NCBI RefSeq assembly: GCF_005145045.1
Contig: NZ_CP039693.1
Location: forward strand, 332,699 to 396,698
DNA from: Agrobacterium larrymoorei
Lineage (GTDB): Bacteria; Pseudomonadota; Alphaproteobacteria; Rhizobiales; Rhizobiaceae
Reading direction: 5' to 3'
DNA length: 64,000 nt
The translations under genes were made by a program, and so were the position numbers. Shown here in pieces: positions 29,535 to 37,991 of this stretch (position 1 is its first letter; each line of letters opens with the position of its first letter). The notes under the pieces are model-generated. The model was not told where the DNA came from and ran no database searches. It saw only the letters and a list, made by a program, of their open reading frames with translations.

Positions 29535-31463
29535 GTGAGTGATCTGAGTAAATCGGCAGCACATGGCGGTTATCGAAATGATATCGATGGTCTGCGCGCA
29601 ATAGCGGTATTATCGGTTGTTTTCTATCACTATAAATTCGCCTTCTTGTCAGGCGGGTTTACCGGAGTAGACATATTTTTCGTTATTTCGGGCTACGTTA
29701 TCGCAAAGTCGATATTTGTGGAGCTGGAGAGGGGAGAGTTCAGCGTCTCCCATTTCTACTTCAAGAGAGTTCGACGGATCATACCCGCCTTGTTCGTCGT
29801 CTATCTGCTGACGTCAATCGCGGCAGCTATCATTCTGCTCCCAAGAGATTTTATCTCATTTTCCAAAAGCCTGATCGCATCGGCAACCTTCGTATCGAAC
29901 ATTTTCTTCTGGAAATCGTCCGGATATTTCAATCCACTGGCTGAAAACCAGCCGCTTCTGCACACCTGGTCGCTCTCTGTTGAAGAGCAGTATTATGTGT
30001 TTGCGCCGCTTTTATTCGCATTTCTCTACCGCCGTCAGGCGGGAAAAAAGCTTACGATTTTGGTGTTGGCCACCCTTTCGCTTTTTTCCTTTGCGCTGGC
30101 TATCACAGCAATTTATGCGGCACCTACGGCAGGCTTTTTTCTGCTTCCCACTCGCCTCTGGGAGCTGCTTATCGGTGCCACGCTTGCGGTTCAATCGAGC
30201 CATTTTGGCTTGAAGCTCAAAGGTGTTCCAAACTCGCTTTTGAGCTTCGCCGGGCTGGGCCTGATTGTTTTCGGGCTTGTCACGATTGGCAGTGCAGATC
30301 CTTTTCCAGGTTGGAACGCACTGTTTCCCTGTGTCGGAGCGGCGTTGATAATCTTAGCCGGTACAACCGAGCGCCGGCCTCTGGTCAATCGCCTGCTCGC
30401 AACTCGCCTGCCCGTCGGCGTCGGAAAAATTTCCTTTTCGCTGTACCTGATCCATTGGCCGGTGATCGCTTTCCTGAACTACTATGTCGATGGGACGCTT
30501 TCCCCTTATGCTTATTCCGGCTTGATAGTGATGGTTATCGGCCTGGCATATCTTTCCTGGAAGTATGTCGAGCAGCCGTTCAGAACGCTGTCATTCGAAC
30601 AGATGCGATCTGCTTTTGTAAAAACAGGGATTGGCATCGGTACATTCTCGGTCATCGGGCTTGCCGTCATCGCTGCGAACGGTTTTCCCCAGCGGCAGCC
30701 CGGCTTTGTCGAGCAGAAAATTGCAGGACTTGAAGATTGGGGCGGCAATTCATGCTTCCACCAAAATGCAACGACGCTGGAATCCTGGGATCCCGTTCAT
30801 TGCCAGCGGACGACTGGCTCTACGGGCAACGTTCTCCTTTGGGGAGACTCCTTTGCGGCGCATTATTTGCCGGGTTTATTGACCAACGCTGCACAGTTGG
30901 ACAAAAACATTTTCCAGTACACCTTTGCAGGTTGTCCGCCAATTCTGTCCTATTATTCGCTTGCCCGCCCCGCCTGCAGCAAATTCAATGCGGAAGCGCT
31001 TTCCCTTCTCACGACTTACAATATCAAGACTGTGATTCTGTCCTCTCGCTGGAGCGACGTACCCAAGGCGACGCTCGAGCAGCTTCACGAGACAATCGCG
31101 GAGATCAAACGCCACGGTGTGGATGTCATCGTGATCGGCCCCTCTCCCCAGTTTTCCGCTGACGTCCAGCGTCTCGACTATCTTTCCGGTGCCTCGGCGC
31201 GTGCTGGTGAAGTTGCTGGCAACGCGGCGAACAGTGAAGAGTCGATGGAAAAAGTCGCCAGTGAAGCAGCCGGTGCGACATTCATCAATCCTATGTCCAC
31301 ACTATGCGTGTCAGACCGTTGCGTATATCGCGTAAACTCCAACTATCTTTACGCCGACTACGGTCATCTTTCGAAATACGGCGCTGACTTCGCCGTTCGT
31401 TCCTATCTGTTACCTGCTCTCAAGCATAATGATGCGCCCGTGAAGCTTTCGAATAAGACATAG
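29535..31463 (+). CDS. Membrane O-acyltransferase with C-terminal SGNH domain (OafA type)
   Basis: A 642-residue protein. Residues about 10-350 form the acyltransferase-3 domain with around ten helices, starting with the hallmark DIDGLRAIAVLSVVFYH and including GVDIFFVISGYVI and the HTWSLSVEEQYY motif. The remainder (about 400-640) is a periplasmic SGNH-type esterase/transferase domain with GDS near residue 437 (LLWGDSFAAHYLPGL) and the catalytic Asp-His in DYGHLS near 607. Such proteins move acetyl groups across the membrane onto sugars. It may take the role of ExoZ/ExoH in decorating the polymer. The GTG at 29535 is used. Confidence 0.9.
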   Translation: MSDLSKSAAHGGYRNDIDGLRAIAVLSVVFYHYKFAFLSGGFTGVDIFFVISGYVIAKSIFVELERGEFSVSHFYFKRVRRIIPALFVVYLLTSIAAAIILLPRDFISFSKSLIASATFVSNIFFWKSSGYFNPLAENQPLLHTWSLSVEEQYYVFAPLLFAFLYRRQAGKKLTILVLATLSLFSFALAITAIYAAPTAGFFLLPTRLWELLIGATLAVQSSHFGLKLKGVPNSLLSFAGLGLIVFGLVTIGSADPFPGWNALFPCVGAALIILAGTTERRPLVNRLLATRLPVGVGKISFSLYLIHWPVIAFLNYYVDGTLSPYAYSGLIVMVIGLAYLSWKYVEQPFRTLSFEQMRSAFVKTGIGIGTFSVIGLAVIAANGFPQRQPGFVEQKIAGLEDWGGNSCFHQNATTLESWDPVHCQRTTGSTGNVLLWGDSFAAHYLPGLLTNAAQLDKNIFQYTFAGCPPILSYYSLARPACSKFNAEALSLLTTYNIKTVILSSRWSDVPKATLEQLHETIAEIKRHGVDVIVIGPSPQFSADVQRLDYLSGASARAGEVAGNAANSEESMEKVASEAAGATFINPMSTLCVSDRCVYRVNSNYLYADYGHLSKYGADFAVRSYLLPALKHNDAPVKLSNKT

Positions 31464-31661
31464 TGGCAACGGCTACCCCGGCACGAGGCTGAGCCGACGG
31501 TGTTATTTTTTTTGCTTACGGCGCGGCAGACTCGCCGTTGCGAAAGATAGGCAGTTCCAGCTCAATAACGATCGGTTAGCCTGACTTGGAAGCATGTTTG
31601 CCTCGAAGATCGATCCCTGCCGGAGCAGATGTCTCTCAATCGCAAGCAGTTAGCTTGTATC

Positions 31662-32831
31662 TCACTTGCAAGACTGCTCGAGCGCGCGTTTCAGCCGTGT
31701 AAGCGCCGTCTCCACATGGTGCTGGATATTCTTGCGAACTTGGGACGCGATGTCTGGCTTTTCCAGAACATTTTTTGCCTGCGCAAGTGCTGCCCTGAAG
31801 CCAGAGAAGCTGTGTAGCTGCTCTGCGAAAATGTAGAAGCTACGCGCCCCATACATTTCGAAGAGTATCTCTTTCTTTTTGTCAGAAAGAGAATTGTCGG
31901 CGGTAGCGGCACCAAGCCCGATGCATATTGCAGGAATCCCTAACCGCCAAGCGTTGACGCAGACATGATAGGTGTCCGTAATGATAAACTTACATCCTGA
32001 AAGTTCCGAGAGTATCTTCCCGGTCTCTACGTGCTGATTGGGCACCTGATAGCCGAACGAGCCAGCGAGTGCCCGAATTTTCCGTCGTGTGAAAAACCAT
32101 GGTATCCACCGCGAGGATTCACCAAGGCTTCGCGCCAGCAGTTTTGCGTAGAGAAGCATCAGAAATTTCGACTTTGTCCGACCGAAATAAACGCCCACAC
32201 CCTGACGCTGTTCAGCCATCTTAAAGCCTGAGAATCTCTCAAGATCCTCGTCGCTCAGCAAAAACGCGCAGTCGCAGGCGAGCGATGGATCGAGGCCTCT
32301 TAGCGGTGACACTTTTGCAGCCGACAATGCATCTCTGAAAAACACGCCTGCGGCGTTTTTGAAGAGCCTCTCCGAGAACAGCTGATACGCTTGATCGACG
32401 TCGTCCTCCGCCCGATTTGTGATGATCGTGCTGCCGAAAATGATCGCCCGGTTAATCCGGTCTTCCTCAAGCCGGGACAGAAAGATGTACTTGTAATAGT
32501 CGCTTTGAAACCCGGTTTGACCTTCCTGGGACAGGCTCTTGTTCCACGAGCCCCTATCCTTCTCAAGGTATGACAGGGAATGAAGAAAATCTCCCCAAAA
32601 CAGAAATACGTCTGATTTCAGGTATTCTTCCTGGTGATCGATGATATCCAAATAAGTAAATGGAATTTCCGATTCAGGATAAGAGTACTCGTTTAACTTT
32701 CCATATGTATAAAATTTAACGATATTTGGATGCGCCAGTTTTGACAACGTGACGTGCGCCGCCAAATCTACGGTCAGCATGCCTGTATTACGTTCGGGAG
32801 GAAGCGCGCAAATTACAGCAATTGTTTTCAT
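31662..32831 (-). CDS. Polysaccharide pyruvyltransferase family protein (ExoV-like)
   Basis: A 389-residue protein of the polysaccharide pyruvyl transferase family, which adds a pyruvate ketal from PEP to a sugar of the lipid-linked repeat. The C-terminal half has the family's most recognisable stretch (SGCKFIITDTYHVCVNAWRLGIPAICIG, about residues 275-303). The N-terminus (MKTIAVICALPPE) is not the classic glycine-rich start. It reads leftward alone, between two short gaps. ExoV of Sinorhizobium has this role on the terminal glucose; the acceptor here is unknown because ExoU and ExoW are absent from the window. Confidence 0.8.
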   Translation of the reverse strand: MKTIAVICALPPERNTGMLTVDLAAHVTLSKLAHPNIVKFYTYGKLNEYSYPESEIPFTYLDIIDHQEEYLKSDVFLFWGDFLHSLSYLEKDRGSWNKSLSQEGQTGFQSDYYKYIFLSRLEEDRINRAIIFGSTIITNRAEDDVDQAYQLFSERLFKNAAGVFFRDALSAAKVSPLRGLDPSLACDCAFLLSDEDLERFSGFKMAEQRQGVGVYFGRTKSKFLMLLYAKLLARSLGESSRWIPWFFTRRKIRALAGSFGYQVPNQHVETGKILSELSGCKFIITDTYHVCVNAWRLGIPAICIGLGAATADNSLSDKKKEILFEMYGARSFYIFAEQLHSFSGFRAALAQAKNVLEKPDIASQVRKNIQHHVETALTRLKRALEQSCK

Positions 32832-33029
32832 TTACTGTACATCTTCCCCTGTAACGATTGACCAGATTTCAAAGAAATTGACGAAAACTATCTTCAAGCC
32901 GTATAGGTTCTGGCTGATACAGCGTCAAGTCACTGCTCGTCCAATCTACTCGACATGAAAGACCGGAATTGGTTGAACGGTTCGGATTTCTGCCTCGTTA
33001 TTTCCAATAACCAACAGAAATCCGCAGTT

Positions 33030-34451
33030 TTAGCTGTTCAAGGCAGATAGCCCTTTGCGGAGTGTCGCATAACCAGCAGCCATCGATGTGACGATTGCGA
33101 TGATTGTCAGGCCTGTGACACATGGAATCCACAGATACCATTGGGTGCGCAGTTCAGAGGCGAAAACCCAGTAGATGGATGCGGCCAGCAAGGAGATCAT
33201 CGTCGGGGCGGACATCAGCGTAATGAACCGGATGCGCGATAGGCTCAGGAGACTTAGAATGCTGTTTATGTTTCGTGGAACGATCAGAGCAACGGCAACT
33301 GCAAATGCGCCCGCGATGTAAGTTGTGCCACCGACGGCGAATATGGCGAGCAGCAGGCACCAGGCGAGCGCGAATTCGATGGCCAATCTCATTTGGCTGC
33401 GGACTTGACCCAAGACGATGCGGATCGTGACCGCCAGCGTTCCAATCAGTTGATAACCCGCAAATGGCGCTATCAAGGCAAACAGATAGCCCGATTCCGT
33501 CCACTTGTTTCCGAGCACAAGGGAAAATATCTCCTGATGGGCGGCCGACGCTAAAAACAGCATAGGAAGCATGAAGGCAGCGACCAGATAGGATATCGCA
33601 AGATAGACCCCGCCGAGCTTTTCCTTGTTTTCCCGAAATGGCAGGAGATGGGTGTATATCACGTAGTTGAGCGGCCCCGTCAGGATGCGGCCGGGTAACC
33701 GGGCGAACAGGAACGCCATGGAGAATATCCCTGCCCCGACTGCGCCAAGCGCGTGACCTATTATGATCAACTCGAGCGACTGGGACAGGTTCGTTGCGAG
33801 ATTGCTGAAGAGCATGCTGCGCCCGAACACGATGTGCTCCCTCAGGCACGCCAATGAGAAAACAAAGCTTGGTTTGAACCGGGACGCTATGAAGGTAAAG
33901 GCGGCGCGGATGGAGTACTGCGCCAATTGCTGGAGGACCAGAGACCATATGCCAGCGCCGTTCAAAACACCGACGAGAGCAGTTGTGAGGCCCGCTGCCA
34001 TAGCGACGACTTCAATGATGGCAATGGTCGTGAATTTTCCCCGTTTTTGCAGTTTCACGCCCGGTATTGCGCTGATGGCCTGGAGAAATGCGATAAGCGC
34101 CAGTCCTCTGGTAATGGGCCCGAGATCAGGCTCTGCAAATATGATCGCAAGCCCTGAGGCGCCAAACAGCGCCACCAAAGCCAGAACCACACCGATGATC
34201 GCCGTGAGCCAAAATGCGCTGGACCAGACAAGAGAGTTATTTTCATCTTCTTTGATCAGCGACTGCCCTACCCCCGCATCCGCAAAGATAACGAGCAGAA
34301 GAACGATCGGGATGGCAAGTGTTACAGTTCCGTATTCATGCGGGCTCAGAAAACGTGCCAATATTGGCATGACGAAGAACTGAGCGGCAATTCGAAGAAT
34401 TGAAATCGAAGACATCGACATGGTGCCAAAGGCGATTTTTTTTAAGGACAC
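33030..34451 (-). CDS. Wzx-type lipid-linked oligosaccharide flippase
   Basis: A 473-residue membrane protein of the MVF/MOP superfamily with about 12-14 helices. The N-terminal pattern RIAAQFFVMPILARFLSPHEYGTVTLA is typical of polysaccharide flippases of the Wzx/ExoT group. It would turn the completed undecaprenyl-linked repeat to the periplasmic face for polymerisation. It lies divergent from the ExoQ-like polymerase gene across a 342-base control region. Confidence 0.9.
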   Translation of the reverse strand: MSLKKIAFGTMSMSSISILRIAAQFFVMPILARFLSPHEYGTVTLAIPIVLLLVIFADAGVGQSLIKEDENNSLVWSSAFWLTAIIGVVLALVALFGASGLAIIFAEPDLGPITRGLALIAFLQAISAIPGVKLQKRGKFTTIAIIEVVAMAAGLTTALVGVLNGAGIWSLVLQQLAQYSIRAAFTFIASRFKPSFVFSLACLREHIVFGRSMLFSNLATNLSQSLELIIIGHALGAVGAGIFSMAFLFARLPGRILTGPLNYVIYTHLLPFRENKEKLGGVYLAISYLVAAFMLPMLFLASAAHQEIFSLVLGNKWTESGYLFALIAPFAGYQLIGTLAVTIRIVLGQVRSQMRLAIEFALAWCLLLAIFAVGGTTYIAGAFAVAVALIVPRNINSILSLLSLSRIRFITLMSAPTMISLLAASIYWVFASELRTQWYLWIPCVTGLTIIAIVTSMAAGYATLRKGLSALNS

Positions 34452-34793
34452 TCGGCACCCTGATGTTTGTGATCGACTTAAGCCTGAACTTCGAAGTTGC
34501 AGGCTAGAAAAGATGATTTGAGCTTACATAGCCTGAACGCGAACAGGCTGCCATCCAAATACTTTAGGAACGATACCTCCGCGTGTCTTATAAGCATCGA
34601 ATGAAACGATGCACTGATGCCATGCCAATATTGCAGGAAAATTAATCTTGGTTGGCCCTCATGGTCCAGTAGATCGCGCTGGCAAAAAGGGGTATTGGTC
34701 CTTTAAATGTGTTGAGAGTTCCGAACACATTGTTCATCCGCCAAATTAACCGACGTGCTGTCGAAGACATTCCGAATTTTCAGGTAATTCACC
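34452..34793. promoter_or_regulatory. Divergent control region between flippase and polymerase genes
   Basis: A gap of 342 bases between outward-reading genes, expected to hold both promoters. No gene-like frame and no repeated operator were seen. Confidence 0.4.
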
Positions 34794-36089
34794 GTGTACC
34801 AATCACATCAGGGAGTGCAGACTAGCTCACGGGTTGATGATATCGGGCAGTTCGCATTTCCGTTCGTAACTTTTCTAGGTCTTACTCTCAGCCCGGGCTT
34901 CGGCACCATTGCAATAGTTTTCTTTCTATTGCCCTCTGCGGCGCTTCTCCTGCTGAAGTCCAAAAATTTCAGGATTCAGGGCCACATAGAAACGCCGGGT
35001 CTTTTCCTTCTTTTCATGATGCCAGCGCTTTTTCTGGCATCCACATTCTGGTCCAACCATCCTGTTCTTACATTTCGGCTTGCAGCCGAGGCCTTGCTGT
35101 CTTGTGGTGTGGTGTTCCTGCTCACAAGTTCGGTGCGGCTTAGAACACTGGTATGGGCTTTCTTCTTTGCCCAGTTGCTATCTGTGGGAGCGAGCGTCCT
35201 CTCCGGTAAGACCGCGATTATATATGAGACGCAGCAGGCCGCTTATGTCGGTTATTACGGCAGCAAGAATTACCTGGCCTACGCGGGGCTCGTGCTTTTC
35301 GTTCTGTCTGTTACCGCAGCGGGAATAAGCAAGAGTATTCAAAGTTGGCTGATAGCCTGTTTCGGTGTGGGCCTTGCTCTGCTGACGCTCGTTCTAACGA
35401 TTTCAGCAGGAGCCGCGATCTCATTTCTGCTTCTCGTGATGACGTATTGCGTGTTGACAGTTGTCAGGTTGATCAACGTCAAGGCGCGAGGGCAATTTTT
35501 ATTCGCATCCATCATCATAGTATTGTGTATCGTCTGTCTGGCAGGTTTGGTTTTTGGCGATGAGAACGGGCTGACAGGCGCACTACTCGAAATGATGGGT
35601 AAGGATGCCACGCTGACCGGGCGAACCGATTTATGGGACTACGCAGCGCGGCTTATTCAGCAGCGGCCCTTGTTCGGTATCGGCTATCAGGCTTTCTGGG
35701 TTCAAAATGACGCGGCCCCGGAAGCGCTTTGGGATGCTTTCCACATTCCAACCAGAAGCGGCTTTCATTTTCATAACCAATTCTACGCAACGGCGGTGGA
35801 GTTGGGCTATTTCGGTGTGGCTGTCACATTTCTTTATGTGGCGACGCTCGTGATTGTCTGCGTCCGCACGGTTATGTTGCATTATAATGCTCTAACGGTG
35901 TTTCTGCTGCAAATCATCGTGTTGACGATGTCTCGCATCTCTACAGAGGTCGATCTTCTGGCACCGTTTTCGATTGGTTGGATTTTGACCCTGTTTGTGG
36001 TCGCCTATCTGTTCAAACTGGATCGCGTGACAGCACGGAAGCGCAACACTTCGAGCTTGGACAATCATACGGCCGCAACTGTTCCCTGA
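34794..36089 (+). CDS. ExoQ-like polysaccharide polymerase
   Basis: A 431-residue membrane protein with about ten helices and the O-antigen polymerase loop GKDATLTGRTDLWDYA, PLFGIGYQAFW and HFHNQFYATAVELGYFG, the pattern of ExoQ, which joins succinoglycan repeats into high-mass polymer. It begins at a GTG. Together with ExoY, the ExoK-O set and the flippase it completes a Wzx/Wzy pathway. Compared with the other superfamily member at 25353-26885 it looks more like the true polymerase. Confidence 0.85.
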   Translation: MYQSHQGVQTSSRVDDIGQFAFPFVTFLGLTLSPGFGTIAIVFFLLPSAALLLLKSKNFRIQGHIETPGLFLLFMMPALFLASTFWSNHPVLTFRLAAEALLSCGVVFLLTSSVRLRTLVWAFFFAQLLSVGASVLSGKTAIIYETQQAAYVGYYGSKNYLAYAGLVLFVLSVTAAGISKSIQSWLIACFGVGLALLTLVLTISAGAAISFLLLVMTYCVLTVVRLINVKARGQFLFASIIIVLCIVCLAGLVFGDENGLTGALLEMMGKDATLTGRTDLWDYAARLIQQRPLFGIGYQAFWVQNDAAPEALWDAFHIPTRSGFHFHNQFYATAVELGYFGVAVTFLYVATLVIVCVRTVMLHYNALTVFLLQIIVLTMSRISTEVDLLAPFSIGWILTLFVVAYLFKLDRVTARKRNTSSLDNHTAATVP

Positions 36090-36188
36090 TCCGATTTATT
36101 CTTGAAAATCATAATGCTGGGTTTTGATCAGGCCTGAGTTCGTCACTCAAGCCATCTAAGCGATCAAGAGACGTCGAAACTTCCTAAA

Positions 36189-36527
36189 TCAGGCAACCAA
36201 GGCGTGAATAGAGCGCATGAAAAGTGCGGGCCGTTCCACGATTTCGATCAGCGGCACAAGCTGATCAAGGGAGTGATTGGCATCGAACACAATTTCAGGC
36301 AGGCGGAGCCTTTTAAATATCTCGAGGGTTTCCGGGCCTGGCGGAGGCGTGTGTCCAGAAACGAAACGGGGCGCGATCAGTCTGGTCGGCAATCGGATGC
36401 CTTTGTCCGCGACATCGACCCATGCCGGCACGAGCCAGCTTCTGTTCTGCCAGTTTACGTAGTCGATACTCATCGTGGTTTTGCCAATCGGAAGCAATAC
36501 CCAACCTGCCAGCTCAATCTCTTTCAC
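36189..36527 (-). CDS. Hypothetical protein, 112 residues
   Basis: A compact protein without signal peptide or membrane helix, with a beta-rich start (GWVLLPIGKTTMSIDYVNW) and a helical end (SLDQLVPLIEIVE). The GTG follows GGGGAAA. The opposite strand carries a longer open frame, but its composition (many His, Arg, Cys) is that of a shadow. No family recognised. Confidence 0.5.
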   Translation of the reverse strand: MKEIELAGWVLLPIGKTTMSIDYVNWQNRSWLVPAWVDVADKGIRLPTRLIAPRFVSGHTPPPGPETLEIFKRLRLPEIVFDANHSLDQLVPLIEIVERPALFMRSIHALVA

Positions 36528-37246
36528 TGGATTTCCCCATTCGATGTTTATGAAAGCAAGTGTGTCCCGCTTATCTTCATTAATGCTTAGATATACGAGA
36601 AATCAAGCATAATAAATTGTATGCTGCGGATGAAGATAAGGTCAAAAAAAGTCTGGATGGCGCTTTAAAGCATCCTCTAAAATTACCTTATTGAAATTTC
36701 ACGCTATTTTTCTTCACGCTGACAGTACCCATTTAAAGACTGGCTCAGCTTTTTACGAGTTTCTTTCGTTTCACCTGAGTTTCCAAGTTGGCATTCCGCC
36801 GCCTCAGTATAGCTGCGCAGAAGCTGACTAGTTTTTGTTGTCACTGCATCAGGTTCCGTTGGCCGCTAATAGCAACTATGATCGTCGTTTTAAAAATTTA
36901 AAAAGTAGACGGATAGAATGTATCAACTTGATAATTCAACCTTTAGTTATAAAGATAAATAAGTATTGTTCTGTAAATAAAGGTTGAATTCTCAAGTGTA
37001 TATTAGTGAATATAATTATTTACCCTGTTTATGGATCATTGAGCGCACCTCGGACTTCATAATCAAGCAAATTCCAAAAATAGTCGCCGATAAATGTATT
37101 TAAGCGAATCAACTGGTTATGCTGCGCCTTAACGTTACTGTTAAAAAAGTTTCAATAACTTCCTCTTCGCTTTGATTGACAATAATTTAACGGATCGTTA
37201 ACGGTCATCTGCCGGTTTTACAAATAAATATACAATGGAGAGAACT
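36528..37246. other. AT-rich gap of about 700 bases upstream of the RTX gene
   Basis: No credible gene. From about 36880 to 37200 the DNA is strongly AT-rich. It contains the inverted repeat at 36927-36996 and must hold the promoter of the RTX gene. Confidence 0.5.
36927..36996. repeat. 19-base inverted repeat with 32-base spacer
   Basis: The left arm CTTGATAATTCAACCTTTA (36927-36945) and the right arm 36978-36996 are reverse complements except for one base, separated by 32 AT-rich bases. It sits about 250 bases upstream of the RTX gene. It could be a regulator site, a cruciform, or the trace of a small mobile element; it has no T-run to mark it as a terminator. Confidence 0.75.
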
Positions 37247-37729
37247 ATGTCTATAAAGTACACTGCAGGTGGATACCTGGGCTCTGGTGAATCCAACGAC
37301 GTTCTTGTTGCTACTGGCGGCGCTGCGCATCTGGACGGCGGTCGTGGTAGCGATAACCTCAACGGCGGCAAGGGTGACGACATCCTTCAGGGCGGCAAGG
37401 GCAATGACTACATGTACGGCGGTGGCGGTAACGACACGTTCCTGTGGCTCGCCTCTGACGTAGACGGCAGCACCGACAAGATTTTCGACTTCGGTGGCGC
37501 TGGTGAAGCCAGTGGCGACCGCCTGACGTTCCGCGGTATGGGTGTCGATTCCACACTCAACCTCGTGTCTCACACAGCTGGCGTCGACGGTCACGTGATC
37601 TACAAGTATGACCTTTTTGACAGCAACACTGGACAGCACAACTATATCTCGATTGAATCCGTAAACGGCAAGCCTCTGACTGCAGACGACTATGCCTTCT
37701 ACGGTTCTGTGCCGAACGCCGCCGTCTAA
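37247..37729 (+). CDS. Small RTX calcium-binding protein, presumed PrsDE substrate
   Basis: A 160-residue protein with four tandem RTX nonapeptides (about residues 28-64: LDGGRGSDN, LNGGKGDDI, LQGGKGNDY, MYGGGGNDT) that bind calcium and fold outside the cell. A C-terminal part (IFDFGGAGEASGDRLTF onward) is like peptidase M10 serralysin-type secretion targeting domains. It has no Sec signal, as expected for type I export. The ATG at 37247 follows GGAGA; an in-frame ATG four codons upstream is less well placed. The exporter genes begin 262 bases later after a terminator. No enzymatic domain is present. Confidence 0.85.
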   Translation: MSIKYTAGGYLGSGESNDVLVATGGAAHLDGGRGSDNLNGGKGDDILQGGKGNDYMYGGGGNDTFLWLASDVDGSTDKIFDFGGAGEASGDRLTFRGMGVDSTLNLVSHTAGVDGHVIYKYDLFDSNTGQHNYISIESVNGKPLTADDYAFYGSVPNAAV

Positions 37730-37790
37730 AACCAATTCGCGTTATTATATTTCCGTCGCGAAATTTTCGCACTGATGGATGCGATCAATT

Positions 37791-37822
37791 ACGCAGGGTT
37801 GCTGTGCGACCCTGCGTATTTT
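37791..37822 (+). terminator. Terminator after the RTX gene
   Basis: ACGCAGGGTTGC (37791-37802) pairs with GCGACCCTGCGT (37806-37817), twelve pairs with one G-T, followed by ATTTTC. It would let the substrate be made in excess over the exporter downstream. Confidence 0.8.
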
Positions 37823-37991
37823 CGAGAATAGAAAGTAGCGCGATCTCAAGAAAACCGGATTGATTTCGTGCGACTTCTTCTGGACAGGAATTAACCGTTC
37901 TTGTTCACGCTAATAAGAAAATTCCAAATATTAATATCCTGTTAAGGATCGAAGTAAGCTACAAACGGCCTTAGTAGAGGGAAGCGTTAGT

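Noticed and set aside
31464..31540. Possible terminator with an eight-T run after the acyltransferase gene
   Set aside because: The only stem ahead of the T-run is four base pairs with a ten-base loop, too weak to list as a feature.
36204..36590. Rightward frame of 128 codons opposite the gene at 36189-36527
   Set aside because: Rich in His, Arg and Cys as expected for the antisense of a coding frame. The opposite strand has the better start and composition.
37300..37450. Tandem GGC/GGT-rich repeats as a DNA repeat array or CRISPR
   Set aside because: They are the codons of the RTX nonapeptides, not a separate repeat; there are no spacers.
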